The notes: generated by a model not told the origin, from the sequence alone. Shown: positions 8,557 to 16,791, counted from the stretch's first letter. The stretch is 64,000 nt of DNA from Oceanicola sp. D3 (GCF_006351965.1 NZ_CP040932.1:1116001-1180000), one strand, 5' to 3'. Made by a program: numbers and translations.

Positions 8557-9193
8557 AGTTATCCCCCCAGATAATTCCCCAAAAACGGGGATCCGAACCG
8601 CCGGAAACCATGAAAGCCAAGCTCTTCGTTCACAATCTGGACGTGCCAAGCATCACCAGCACGTCCTCTCTTCGAAGGCTCAGGAGAAGGACTATAGCAA
8701 GTTTTCGCTGATCAAGGTGGCTTTGCTGCGGACGCTGAGACAACAAAAATGTGTGGTTGGATAATTTTGTTTAAATTTAGAGCATTAGTGGATTCTGGAA
8801 ATGAACCACCTGTCCAAAAGAACAGGTCCGAAGACGCCAGCTCCACACGCTGAGGTGGTGCCAAATTGGAACTTTTTCTTCAGGGTTGTGGTGCTTTTTG
8901 CTCAACACAAAAACCGAGTGATTCGGCCGGGTTAGGGGACTCTAGGCCAGAAACGACCACGGCGGACGTCTCCAAATCGAGCATGGGTTGCCTAAAATCC
9001 ACCGCAAGGAGCCGATCCAGAAGACCAAGGGCTTGACGAGCCACCTCATCGGTTTGGAAAAACGCGCCCGTCGCATGGTGCACGACCGGTTCGGCCCTAG
9101 CCGGCCTAATCGACCAGCCCTGCGCACCAAAGCAGACGGATTCCCACAAAGCTACGACCTACGAGCGGAGGCAGGAAATCACCAAGGGGGGAA
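8557..9193. other. Non-coding or unassigned stretch left of the tRNA-Ala island
   Basis: About 640 bp with no gene I can support. It starts with the presumed promoter zone of the leftward UXS-GT2-GH26 unit; the stretch near 8755-8785 is strikingly AT-rich (TTGTTTAAATTTAG). A small hairpin ACCTGT..ACAGGT lies at 8808-8827. Two overlapping opposite-strand ORFs of under 90 codons (8880-9149 and 8988-9251) lack recognisable domains and good ribosome sites. Confidence 0.5.
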
Positions 9194-9211
9194 ATGGTGG
9201 AGCCTAGGGGA
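9194..9211 (+). repeat. Left attachment-site copy (att) of the island
   Basis: 18-bp sequence identical to the 3' terminus of tRNA-Ala at 16854-16871, same orientation. It lacks the rest of a tRNA, so it is the displaced tRNA end left by site-specific integration. Confidence 0.88.
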
Positions 9212-9270
9212 AACCCCGGAAGATCACCAAGTCCCTGTTACTGAACACTAAATCAGTGTGGTGTTGCGTT

Positions 9271-9293
9271 GTGTGTCACACCTTGTGTCACAC
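9271..9293. promoter_or_regulatory. Tandem GTGTCACAC motifs near the left island end
   Basis: Two copies of the palindromic core GTGTCACAC (9273-9281 and 9285-9293) lie 62 bp inside the left repeat. The same doubled motif occurs at the right end (16794-16815). Mirror placement at both ends suits integrase arm-binding sites or an excisionase/regulator site. Confidence 0.55.
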
Positions 9294-9429
9294 TCCGGGT
9301 GGCGTCAAGTATTCCTCGGCTCGCTACGACATGTGAAGCACAAGCCTCCCAGTTGCGGGGCTTGAAATGTTATGGAGATCATTACAATATCTAGTATTGG
9401 TTCGGTGAATTATTCCAAGGAATTGGGGC

Positions 9430-11346
9430 ATGCGGCTTAAGACAGTTCAAATTGACCACTTCAAGCATGTGCTGAACTCGACGCCAGTTGAAATACAGCC
9501 GGATATCACCTGTCTTGTTGGCAAGAACGAGAGCGGTAAGACGGCCTTTCTCGAAGCCTTGCGGAGATTGAAGCCTGCTCAGGGGGGCGTGAATTTCAGC
9601 ATAGGCAAGCACTACCCCGCTTGGCTTGAGAAAATGCACAAACGGCAGGGCAAAAACCTTGAACAGTCAAGGCCAATCCAGACGGTGTTTGAGTTGGAAG
9701 ATGACGACATGGCGGCGGTCAGCGCTGTCTTTGGCGAGGGTGTTCTGACCTCGCGCGAATTCAGGGTGAACCGCCGCTACGACAACCTCTACAATCACGG
9801 GTTCGAGGTAGACGAGGCCGTAGCCGTCGCCAACGCCGTCGAAGATATTGACCTACCCAAGAAGGTTGCAACGGTAGCCGCCGGAGCAAAGACCTTTGCC
9901 ACGCTTATTAAGTCGATAGCAACCACGGCTGAGGAGAACGGTGAGGACCAGCAGGTTCAGACCGCCTGCACCGCTCTAAACGAGGCCGTGAAAAAACTGC
10001 TGCCTGAGGAAACGAGTTTCACAGCCCGGGTCTGGCAACTGCTCTTTGCCCGCGTGCCCAAGTTCTTCTTCTACTCAGACTACAGCCGCCTCCCCGGGAG
10101 GGTGCGCATCCGTGAACTCCTTGAAGCTGACCCCGAGACCTTGGACGAGAACGATCAGACAGCACTCTCCCTGCTTCAACTGGCTGGCAGCGATCAGGAG
10201 TATTTGCTGGACCCGGACTATGAAACACGCAGGCGCGAGCTTGAAAACGTGGCGAACGCCATCTCTCAGGACGTGCTCCAGTACTGGACCACGAATACTG
10301 ACCTGCGCGTCCTGATCGACATTTCGCAGGAGACCGAGCAGCGGAAGGACGGGCAACATGCCGTCCATGACGAGATGCACGTGAGGATGTATGACAACCG
10401 GCACATGCTCTCGTTGCCCTTCGATGAGCGGTCATCAGGGTTCCAGTGGTTCTTTTCTTTCCTGACTGCCTTCTCGCGCTACGAGTATGACAACACACCG
10501 GTCATCATCCTGCTTGACGAGCCTGCCCTCGGGCTCCACGCCAAGGCCCAAAAGGATTTTCTGCGCTTCATTGAGGAACGGCTGTCGAAGCGCTGTCAGG
10601 TGATATATACCACGCACTCGCCCTTCATGATCCAGCCCGACCACCTTGAGCGGGCGCGGCTGGTTGAAGACAAGGGCCGTGAAACCGGTTCCATCACGAC
10701 CTCGGACGTGTTGACGACCGACAGCGATACGCTGTTCCCGTTGCAGGCCGCGCTCGGTTACGACATCGCCCAACACCTCTTCATCGCCAAGGACAACCTC
10801 GTAGTTGAGGGGCCGTCAGACTTCCTCTTCATGCAGGCCATCTCGGAGCGGCTAATTGAGGACGAGCGCGATGGGCTCGACAAACGCTGGTCCATCATGC
10901 CGCTGGGTGGTGCTGACGTGATCCCGGCATTTGTCGCGCTCTTGGGCAACCACCTTGACGTTACAGTGGTTGTCGACGCTCGGAAGGAGGGTCACCAAAA
11001 GCTCACCGCCCTCGCCAAGGCGGGCTTCCTCGGAGAGAAGCGGATCATCACCATAGGCGAGGTTGCCGGGCGGAAGATGGCCGACATTGAGGACCTGTTC
11101 GCCAAAGACGACTATGTGGCGCTCTACAACGCTGCGTTTGGCAAGAAGGTCAAGACGGCGGACCTCAAGGGCACTGACCCCATTGTGCGTCAGATCGCCC
11201 GCCATGAGGGCGTGGAGCGATATGACCACAATGCCCCGGCGGAGGTTTTGTTGCGAGAACGCGCCAAGCGAGTTGCGGCGTTGTCGGACGAGACGTTGGA
11301 TGCCTTCGAGGCGCTGTTCAGACGCATCAACGAGACCCTTGGTTAG
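9430..11346 (+). CDS. OLD-family ATP-dependent endonuclease (AAA/ABC ATPase plus TOPRIM)
   Basis: Overcoming-lysogenisation-defect family protein, 638 residues. The N-terminal ABC-type ATPase has Walker A GKNESGKT (31-38), a signature-like SSGFQ (335-339), Walker B ILLDEP (360-365) and the H-loop TTHSPFM (His396). A C-terminal TOPRIM-like nuclease follows: VVEGPSD (Glu460, Asp464), VVVDARKEG (Asp516) and IEDLF (Glu554, Asp555). The usual TOPRIM DxD reads DAR, so metal binding may be altered. OLD proteins often act in phage defence. There is no adjacent UvrD-like helicase, so it is not a canonical Gabija pair. The ATG at 9430 follows AAGGA; a short unknown gene begins 5 bp after its stop. Confidence 0.85.
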   Translation: MRLKTVQIDHFKHVLNSTPVEIQPDITCLVGKNESGKTAFLEALRRLKPAQGGVNFSIGKHYPAWLEKMHKRQGKNLEQSRPIQTVFELEDDDMAAVSAVFGEGVLTSREFRVNRRYDNLYNHGFEVDEAVAVANAVEDIDLPKKVATVAAGAKTFATLIKSIATTAEENGEDQQVQTACTALNEAVKKLLPEETSFTARVWQLLFARVPKFFFYSDYSRLPGRVRIRELLEADPETLDENDQTALSLLQLAGSDQEYLLDPDYETRRRELENVANAISQDVLQYWTTNTDLRVLIDISQETEQRKDGQHAVHDEMHVRMYDNRHMLSLPFDERSSGFQWFFSFLTAFSRYEYDNTPVIILLDEPALGLHAKAQKDFLRFIEERLSKRCQVIYTTHSPFMIQPDHLERARLVEDKGRETGSITTSDVLTTDSDTLFPLQAALGYDIAQHLFIAKDNLVVEGPSDFLFMQAISERLIEDERDGLDKRWSIMPLGGADVIPAFVALLGNHLDVTVVVDARKEGHQKLTALAKAGFLGEKRIITIGEVAGRKMADIEDLFAKDDYVALYNAAFGKKVKTADLKGTDPIVRQIARHEGVERYDHNAPAEVLLRERAKRVAALSDETLDAFEALFRRINETLG

Positions 11347-11351
11347 TTGCC

Positions 11352-11771
11352 ATGTCGACCATGCACTTCGACACGCTGGTCCACGATGAACTGTCATGCG
11401 AAGTGACAAGGCGCACAGACGCGCAGTTCACGGGTATCCTCAAGTACCGGACATTCGAGACTGGGGAGTTCGTTGGTCCTGATGCGAGCAGCATCGCGCA
11501 GCAGTTCTGGGCTGTCTGTGAACTCATAGATGAAGGCGGCCAAGTGCGGCACGGGATCATCATGATGGGCTACCACGATGGAACGAATAAGGGGGATGTT
11601 CTGCTGGTGGACGGTGAGGTGATCGGTGACTGGGCAATGGAGGAGCATGACGACTTGAGTGCATTCACCGCCAACGGTTCTTCGGAGGTAACCCTGATGG
11701 CACCATCTGCTTGGTTGCTCCACGACAGCATCGCAAGCTGGGTTAGGGGTGCTGGAGGAGAAGAGGGGTAG
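11352..11771 (+). CDS. Unknown protein immediately downstream of the OLD gene
   Basis: 139 residues, acidic, no signal peptide or membrane segment, no family I recognise. It contains HGIIMMGYHDGTNKGDVLLVDGEVIGDW, suggesting a small beta-rich domain. It begins 5 bp after the OLD stop on the same strand, so it is probably co-transcribed and translationally linked, which makes it a candidate partner or regulator of the OLD protein. No clear ribosome site precedes the ATG at 11352; a second ATG at 11361 is possible. Confidence 0.6.
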   Translation: MSTMHFDTLVHDELSCEVTRRTDAQFTGILKYRTFETGEFVGPDASSIAQQFWAVCELIDEGGQVRHGIIMMGYHDGTNKGDVLLVDGEVIGDWAMEEHDDLSAFTANGSSEVTLMAPSAWLLHDSIASWVRGAGGEEG

Positions 11772-11943
11772 AAGGCACAATTCGCCAGACCCGGCACGGC
11801 AGACCCAATTTCACGGCACATTTTTGCGAGGGGGTATCTATCCTTCCCCGCGAACCATGTTCCCCCATAGGCCCCCTTTGGGCCTGTATCCGGGCAGGGG
11901 GAGTAAACCCGAAGAACTCGGTTGCGGTAGAGGAGTGGACAGC

Positions 11944-12441
11944 ATGACAAGTGGAAGCGGCAGGCGGCTCAAGGGCTTCAAGGAACATCTGGCAGAGATT
12001 GAGGCGCAGCGGAGCACCCGCACAGTGTTCTACCACTTCGACACCTCAGACCGCGTTGCTGAGGTTGTCATTCGCCTCCTGTTGAACGAGGCGAAGCCCT
12101 ATGTGGACTTGGGCAAGGGGCGGGCAATCATGCACCACAAGGCGCATGTCCGGAACACTCAGGATCACCTTCATTTTCGAGTTAAGGGCACGAACTTCGC
12201 TGCCATAAACAAGGATGGTTCGGCCCACGACAAAAGCCATGGCGTCCAACTGCAAAAATGGGCGATGGACGGCATGAGGCGGCACTATCCCGGTTTCCAT
12301 ATCCCCGATGACGGGTTGATTGAGAGTATCTTTGCTGAGGACTTAGTATTGCTGACCGAGGCACAGGATCACGGTCGGGTGCTCTTGTCTCCAGAAGTGC
12401 AACGCGACGCTGAGGAAGCTGTCAGGCCAACAAGATCGTAA
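11944..12441 (+). CDS. Unknown island protein with a conserved-looking DGSAHDKSHG motif
   Basis: 165 residues from the ATG at 11944, which is preceded by AGAGGAGTGG; a longer in-frame start at 11749 overlaps the previous gene and is less likely. The centre holds a His/Lys-rich block (MHHKAHVRNTQDHLHFRVKG) followed by NFAAINKDGSAHDKSHG. That clustering of polar, potentially catalytic residues would suit a small nuclease or toxin fold, but I cannot assign a family. It lies 172 bp after the 139-residue gene on the same strand, within the OLD cargo block. Confidence 0.6.
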   Translation: MTSGSGRRLKGFKEHLAEIEAQRSTRTVFYHFDTSDRVAEVVIRLLLNEAKPYVDLGKGRAIMHHKAHVRNTQDHLHFRVKGTNFAAINKDGSAHDKSHGVQLQKWAMDGMRRHYPGFHIPDDGLIESIFAEDLVLLTEAQDHGRVLLSPEVQRDAEEAVRPTRS

Positions 12442-12454
12442 CTGCACCGGCCCC

Positions 12455-12469
12455 TTGTGACACTCACAA
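12455..12469. promoter_or_regulatory. Inverted repeat upstream of the serine recombinase gene
   Basis: TTGTGA-CAC-TCACAA, a perfect 6-bp inverted repeat with a 3-bp spacer, 14 bp after the preceding stop and 70 bp before the recombinase start. Candidate operator. It resembles but does not match the island-end motif. Confidence 0.4.
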
Positions 12470-12538
12470 CGAACGTTGACATTTGCAACACAGCCTGCCA
12501 TGCAGCCTCAAGGTACGATCTGCCAGCGAGGCGTGAAG

Positions 12539-13204
12539 ATGCAGGAATATGTTGTTTACAAACGGGTCAGCACCCAAGAGCAGGGGCGCAGCGGGTTGGG
12601 CTTGGAGGCTCAGGAGCGTGACATCGGCCTTTTCCTCGACGGGTTCAGCGAGGTGCCTTACGCGGTGGTGGCAACCTTCACGGACATCCTGAGCGGGGCG
12701 GACAGCGACAGGCCGGAACTTACGGCTGCACTAGACGTCTGCCGGAAGACTGGCGCGACCCTCCTAGTCAGCAAATTGGACCGGCTCTCGCGCAAGGTAT
12801 CAGCCATTGCTGCGCTGATGGACGACAAGCGACTGACCTTCCGTGTCGCTTCCATGCCATACGCCGACAAGTTCCAGCTTCATATCTACGCTGCCTTGGC
12901 TGAACAGGAGCGGGAGTTCATCTCAATGCGCACCCGGGCCGCGCTTGCCGAGGCAAAGGCTAAGGGCAAGAAGCTGGGCGGACTTCGAGACAAGACGATG
13001 AAGCGGAACGCGGTCATTCAGGCGAACGCCGCTGCACGTGCTGACAAAGTGGCTGGGATTATCGAGCCGCTGCGGGAGGCCGGGAAGCCGCTCCGAGAGA
13101 TTGCAGATCACCTGAACAAGGCCCGAGTTGCCACAGCGAGGGGCGGGCAATGGCAAGCATCACAGGTGAAGCGTGTTCTAGATCGCCTGAGTTCAGCAGA
13201 GTAG
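12539..13204 (+). CDS. Serine recombinase (resolvase/invertase family)
   Basis: Small serine site-specific recombinase of 221 residues. The resolvase domain begins at the N-terminus with YVVYKRVSTQEQ, containing the nucleophile Ser11. GATLLVSKLDRLSR and AALAEQEREFISMRTRAALAEAKAKG are typical of the catalytic domain and its E-helix. A C-terminal helix-turn-helix-like region (LREIADHLNKARVATARGGQWQASQVKRVL) would bind DNA. I prefer the ATG at 12539 because it starts right at the domain; an upstream in-frame ATG at 12476 adds an unconserved tail. It is last in the rightward block and convergent with the polymerase-like gene. A role in dimer resolution or DNA inversion is inferred. Confidence 0.85.
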   Translation: MQEYVVYKRVSTQEQGRSGLGLEAQERDIGLFLDGFSEVPYAVVATFTDILSGADSDRPELTAALDVCRKTGATLLVSKLDRLSRKVSAIAALMDDKRLTFRVASMPYADKFQLHIYAALAEQEREFISMRTRAALAEAKAKGKKLGGLRDKTMKRNAVIQANAAARADKVAGIIEPLREAGKPLREIADHLNKARVATARGGQWQASQVKRVLDRLSSAE

Positions 13205-13546
13205 TTCACACGGGAGATGAGCCGTTGAGTTTTTGGGCCGTACAGAGCCCTCAGGGTGCTCCGGGTGTCTCGGCTCACAAAAGAGCCAGATGGCAGCTAG
13301 GCGGGGCTCTCCGTTAATCTGCGGGCAACCAGAAAGCAATGGCCTCAGGGTTATCGGCCACGCCGTGGCTCCTCGGTCGGAAGATGTCGCAGTGCGGGCG
13401 AGGTTTGTCGGCCTGACTAATTACGCTGGGCGGGTGTTGCGCCGTACGTTTTCACGCAACCCATTCCTTATTTTACCCAGTAGTGGGGAACCGGGGGGGC
13501 TTAGGGCCTCCCAGGCCATAGGTTGGAGGGCCAATGTACACGACTG
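13205..13546. other. Unassigned convergent intergenic region in the island
   Basis: 342 bp between the rightward recombinase gene and the end of the leftward polymerase-like gene. It includes a C/G-homopolymer-rich patch (GAACCGGGGGGGC near 13490). An open frame at 13233-13589 overlaps the next gene and has no domain features. No clear intrinsic terminator is visible. Confidence 0.4.
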
Positions 13547-14866
13547 TTATGTAGCTTCGGTCAGTGTGATAGTGGGATCCTGGCCATAGGTGTCATGAAA
13601 TGCAGCCTGCATGACCTGGACTATTTCTTCCTTGTGCTGTGCGGCAATGATGAAGCTGTCATGCACGGGCAACACTGGCACGCCTTTTGCAGCGAAGTGC
13701 AGCATGATCTGCTCAGCCATGTCACTGTCCTCGCGTTGCAGGTAAAGCCCGATCCCAGTTCCGAAGACACCCGGCAACATGGGGAAGGCCGCCACTACTG
13801 CCTTCTGAAACTCCTCAGCAGTCATGCCGTGTGCGTCACAGTCGAAGTTGCGCGGCTCCTTGGTACCGCTACTGCCTGCGTTTAGTAGGGCTAGAAACGT
13901 GGTCTTGGCATGGTCGCGTAGTTGCTCACTAGCGGTGATGCCCGGCACAAGGGCGTAGGGGTCAGGCGGGATATCTAGTCCGGCATTGGCGAACAGCATC
14001 GCCGGGTGCAGACCCTTGAAGTCAGCTTCGACTGTGGACTGCCCGTCCATAGTTATGAAGGGCCGCAGGTATTTCTTGACGTGCTGCCACCAGCCGCCGT
14101 AGAAGCGCCCCCCTTGCTCGAAACTACCGTTGTTGAAGACGCGGTAGAGGGCGGTTCTCTCCCCACTGTACTTGTCATCGAAGTCGGTCAACGGTTGGGT
14201 CGCTCGGGTTGTGGCGATGTCGGTGCCATCTAGCAGATCATTCAAGCGGCGCAGGTTGGCACGCATCGATAGCGTCTCGAGCGTGTCGGTGTATGGGGTC
14301 AGTCGACCTTTGGTATCTTTGAGCCTAATGACCTCATCCCGCGCGCCGATGGTAAAATCACTGGCGGTAATGCTCTGCAAAGGCAACAGGCCGCACGCTG
14401 CTTCGGTCAGGGCATAGCGCGCCGTCTCGCTGTAGTCCTTCTGTCGATGTCCAGCCTTGACCTTCCAAACAAGTCCGCAATCTTGCAGCAGCCCAAGGGC
14501 GCGCCGATGATATTGGACTGACATGAAGCCGGGTCGATATCGCACCTCCTGTTGTAATGGCCCCTTGCTGCTTGAAATACCCACCGTCAGGCCTGCGTCC
14601 ACAGTGCGGACCCGCATGAGGTTCAGCAAAATCGCGCGCAGGCAACCGACGAACTTGCCCTGTTCGACTGGGCTTGGTTTGCGTTGGAAGCCTCGCATCC
14701 AGTGGTCACGTAGGTCGTTGAGAACTGCTGTGAGCTCAGCGCTAGCCAAAGCGCTGGATAACTCAAGGTACGGCTCGAACGCCCATGACCGAACGCCCCT
14801 TTGATCGGGGCAATCGTCCGGGTCCACACCGAACTGTGCAAGGATGCCGTTGCCGGGGTTCTTCAT
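13547..14866 (-). CDS. Small family-A-polymerase-like protein with winged-helix-like N-terminus
   Basis: 439 residues. The C-terminal half shows the three palm motifs of family A DNA polymerases and single-subunit RNA polymerases. Motif A is VEADFKGLHPAML (Asp282). Motif B is RDHAKTTFLALLNAG (Arg317, Lys321), close to the RDNAKT helix of T7 DNA polymerase. Motif C is PVHDSFIIA (His402, Asp403). Before motif A lies YRVFNNGSFEQGGRFYGGWW (241-260). The first 200 residues include helical segments and a winged-helix-like stretch (QYHRRALGLLQDCGLVWKVK), not an exonuclease domain. At this size it cannot be a classic replicative polymerase. It may initiate island replication or act as a primase-like enzyme; function is unknown. 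Confidence 0.7.
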   Translation of the reverse strand: MKNPGNGILAQFGVDPDDCPDQRGVRSWAFEPYLELSSALASAELTAVLNDLRDHWMRGFQRKPSPVEQGKFVGCLRAILLNLMRVRTVDAGLTVGISSSKGPLQQEVRYRPGFMSVQYHRRALGLLQDCGLVWKVKAGHRQKDYSETARYALTEAACGLLPLQSITASDFTIGARDEVIRLKDTKGRLTPYTDTLETLSMRANLRRLNDLLDGTDIATTRATQPLTDFDDKYSGERTALYRVFNNGSFEQGGRFYGGWWQHVKKYLRPFITMDGQSTVEADFKGLHPAMLFANAGLDIPPDPYALVPGITASEQLRDHAKTTFLALLNAGSSGTKEPRNFDCDAHGMTAEEFQKAVVAAFPMLPGVFGTGIGLYLQREDSDMAEQIMLHFAAKGVPVLPVHDSFIIAAQHKEEIVQVMQAAFHDTYGQDPTITLTEAT

Positions 14867-15164
14867 TCTCCGCGCACCATGTAAGTGTCACCAAACGCCA
14901 TGGCGCGTCCTTAGCACAGACACAACATGTTGTGCCATTTTGCTTAATCCTCCTCTAAAGAGATAAGAACGCCTACGACCACCACATATTGTGGTGGGCG
15001 GTGCGGCGCGAGGTGCCAATGTCATGCTGACATCTGTTTGCTTTCGGGGTCGCTTTGCTTTGATCCGGCGTAGAAGTTAGTTGAGGCGTCTAGTAAACTA
15101 GGGGCACCTCAATCATCAGCCTGTGCCACCAGAGAATTTGTGGTAGCCCGCAGGCTCTAGATCT
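14867..15164. other. Palindrome-rich intergenic region between polymerase-like and integrase genes
   Basis: Four perfect inverted repeats lie within about 180 bp: CACAACATGTTGTG (14921-14934), CCACCACA-TAT-TGTGGTGG (14979-14997), ATGTCA-TGC-TGACAT (15019-15033) and CTAGT-AA-ACTAG (15090-15101). The region holds the promoter of the polymerase-like gene. The palindromes could be operators, a replication origin or recombination sites. Confidence 0.5.
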
Positions 15165-16790
15165 CTAGTCCTTCCCCACCCGGAACAACTCCACCGCATC
15201 CCTTGTCTGTTCGATGGTGTAGCCGTCCTTCATGTAGACCTGATGCGTCACCCCTTCGCGCTCATGGCCGATGATGAACTGTATGCGCTCAGTGGGTACA
15301 TCAGCATGGCCCAGCCGAGTTGCGAAGGTGTGGCGCAATCCGTGGAATACGTGCGCTTCGGTTTTGATACCAAGGGTCTGCGTAAAGGTCCGGTTGAACC
15401 ACTTGCTGAGGCTCCCGCCGTAGCCGTGCTTGGGGTGGTAGCTGTAGTCCGGGAACATCTTCTCCTGACCTGTCGCCTGTTGCTGCTGGTGGTAGTCCAA
15501 AAGCCCGAGTTCGATGAGTTTGCTGTGGATCGGAACCCTGCGTTTGGCAGCGGAGGACTTGAGGCGTTTGTGGGCATCACCTTCATCGTTGAAGTCGAAC
15601 ACCCAAATCCCCTGTACCTCTTTTATGTCGTCAACTTGCAGTTGGCAGACCTCGTTCAGCCGGGCACCTGAGAACATGGCAATGAGCGTTGCCCAGCGAT
15701 GGCTGGTCTTCTTGTAGAACGCACCCTGCCGATCAGTGAGCGCCGCGTATGCCTTCGCCAGAGCGTCTTGCGCGAACGGCTTCCGTTCCTTTGAACCGTG
15801 CCCCTTGGCGCTCACTGTCATGCTCTGGAACAGTGCCTCCGGGGCGTAGTCATGCTTCTCCGCCCAATCCCAGAAAATCTTGAATGCGCTCAGGTGAGCG
15901 TTCACCGTGGCGTTGCTAATCCGGGGCAGCCCTTCAACCCTGACGGCATCCCGCAGCGACAGCCCACGCAGACGGGACACTTTCGACCGGTTCGCAGGAA
16001 GCGACAGCAGGGCCTCTTTCAACTCCGCTGCATCCCGCTTGCTGATCTTCGCCATGGACCTCTCCGGCCCGAACCACTCGACTGCGATGGCGAGCATGGC
16101 ACGGCGCTTCTCGACTGTGCCGTGTGTCCAGTTCGCGGACTTCTCATGCACCCGGAAGAACGTCTCCACGGCTTCATTTATGCCGGGGTAGCCCGTTGCA
16201 TCCTCCGGGGCGTCAGGGGCGCTCACAGCGGCGCTCATCGGCTCCGTGAAGTCGTAGGTCTCTAGCCCCTCAGCATACTGCAAGAGCGCCTTGTACGCGC
16301 CAATCCGGGCCTTCCTGATTTCATCCAGCACCCTTGGGATGTGGTCCCGGTACTGTTCCACCGGCAGATCGGTTGCGGCGAAGAACGCGTCGAGTTCCGC
16401 CCGTGCATTATCCGAACCCATGAGATGCCAGAACTCGCGGTTCCCGTCTTCAAGCATTGAGACAGACTGCGAGACGCCTTGCTTCTCGGTGTCGGTCAGT
16501 GGACCTCCGGCGTCGATCCGCCGCTTGCCGTCCTCAAGCTGTGCCCGGAAATAATCCCTGACCTTAGACCTCAGCTTTCCGTGATCCATGACCGACTTCT
16601 TGACCAGTTGTTCTGCCTCAACTCCACAGACTGCAAGATGCCGGGCAAGCATGCCAGCCCGCTTCGGACATCTCGTGTGAAGTGAGATGCGAACGCTGCT
16701 GCGGGGGGCTAGGTGGTCGGAACTGGGTATCGGCCAACGGAAGTAAAAGATGCCGTGCCGGGAGACAGAAAGGTAGGTTGCTAGCTGCAT
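15165..16790 (-). CDS. Tyrosine integrase of the tRNA-Ala island
   Basis: Phage-type tyrosine recombinase, 541 residues, expected to catalyse integration and excision at the tRNA-Ala end. The N-terminus (YLSVSRHGIFYFRWPIP) matches the DUF6538-type domain found in many integrases. A core-binding SAM-like region occupies roughly 200-330. The catalytic domain has Arg377 (SGARLNE), a Lys in AAKRRVP, His483-x2-Arg486 (HGLRHTFA), His509 (IGHE) and nucleophile Tyr519 (VYMKDGY), so all six key residues are present. The start codon is 64 bp inside the right att repeat, the standard arrangement for tRNA-borne islands. Doubled GTGTCACAC motifs lie directly upstream of its start. Confidence 0.93.
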   Translation of the reverse strand: MQLATYLSVSRHGIFYFRWPIPSSDHLAPRSSVRISLHTRCPKRAGMLARHLAVCGVEAEQLVKKSVMDHGKLRSKVRDYFRAQLEDGKRRIDAGGPLTDTEKQGVSQSVSMLEDGNREFWHLMGSDNARAELDAFFAATDLPVEQYRDHIPRVLDEIRKARIGAYKALLQYAEGLETYDFTEPMSAAVSAPDAPEDATGYPGINEAVETFFRVHEKSANWTHGTVEKRRAMLAIAVEWFGPERSMAKISKRDAAELKEALLSLPANRSKVSRLRGLSLRDAVRVEGLPRISNATVNAHLSAFKIFWDWAEKHDYAPEALFQSMTVSAKGHGSKERKPFAQDALAKAYAALTDRQGAFYKKTSHRWATLIAMFSGARLNEVCQLQVDDIKEVQGIWVFDFNDEGDAHKRLKSSAAKRRVPIHSKLIELGLLDYHQQQQATGQEKMFPDYSYHPKHGYGGSLSKWFNRTFTQTLGIKTEAHVFHGLRHTFATRLGHADVPTERIQFIIGHEREGVTHQVYMKDGYTIEQTRDAVELFRVGKD

Positions 16791-16791
16791 T

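Noticed and set aside
8880-9149. 89-codon leftward ORF left of the island
   Set aside because: No domain, no good ribosome site, and a similar-length frame on the opposite strand overlaps it; better regarded as non-coding.
9194-9211. A second tRNA-Ala gene at the left island end
   Set aside because: Only the last 18 bases match; no acceptor 5' strand, D-arm or anticodon arm is present.
9362-9388. Possible promoter TTGAAA..TACAAT for the OLD gene
   Set aside because: The spacing is only 15 bp and alphaproteobacterial promoters are too variable for this to be more than a chance match.
9430-12441. Canonical Gabija or PARIS defence system
   Set aside because: No UvrD-like helicase beside the OLD gene, and the ATPase and TOPRIM parts are fused in one protein rather than split as in AriA/AriB.
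13233-13589. 118-codon rightward ORF between recombinase and polymerase-like genes
   Set aside because: Composition looks random, it overlaps the 3' end of a real gene on the other strand, and it has no recognisable features.
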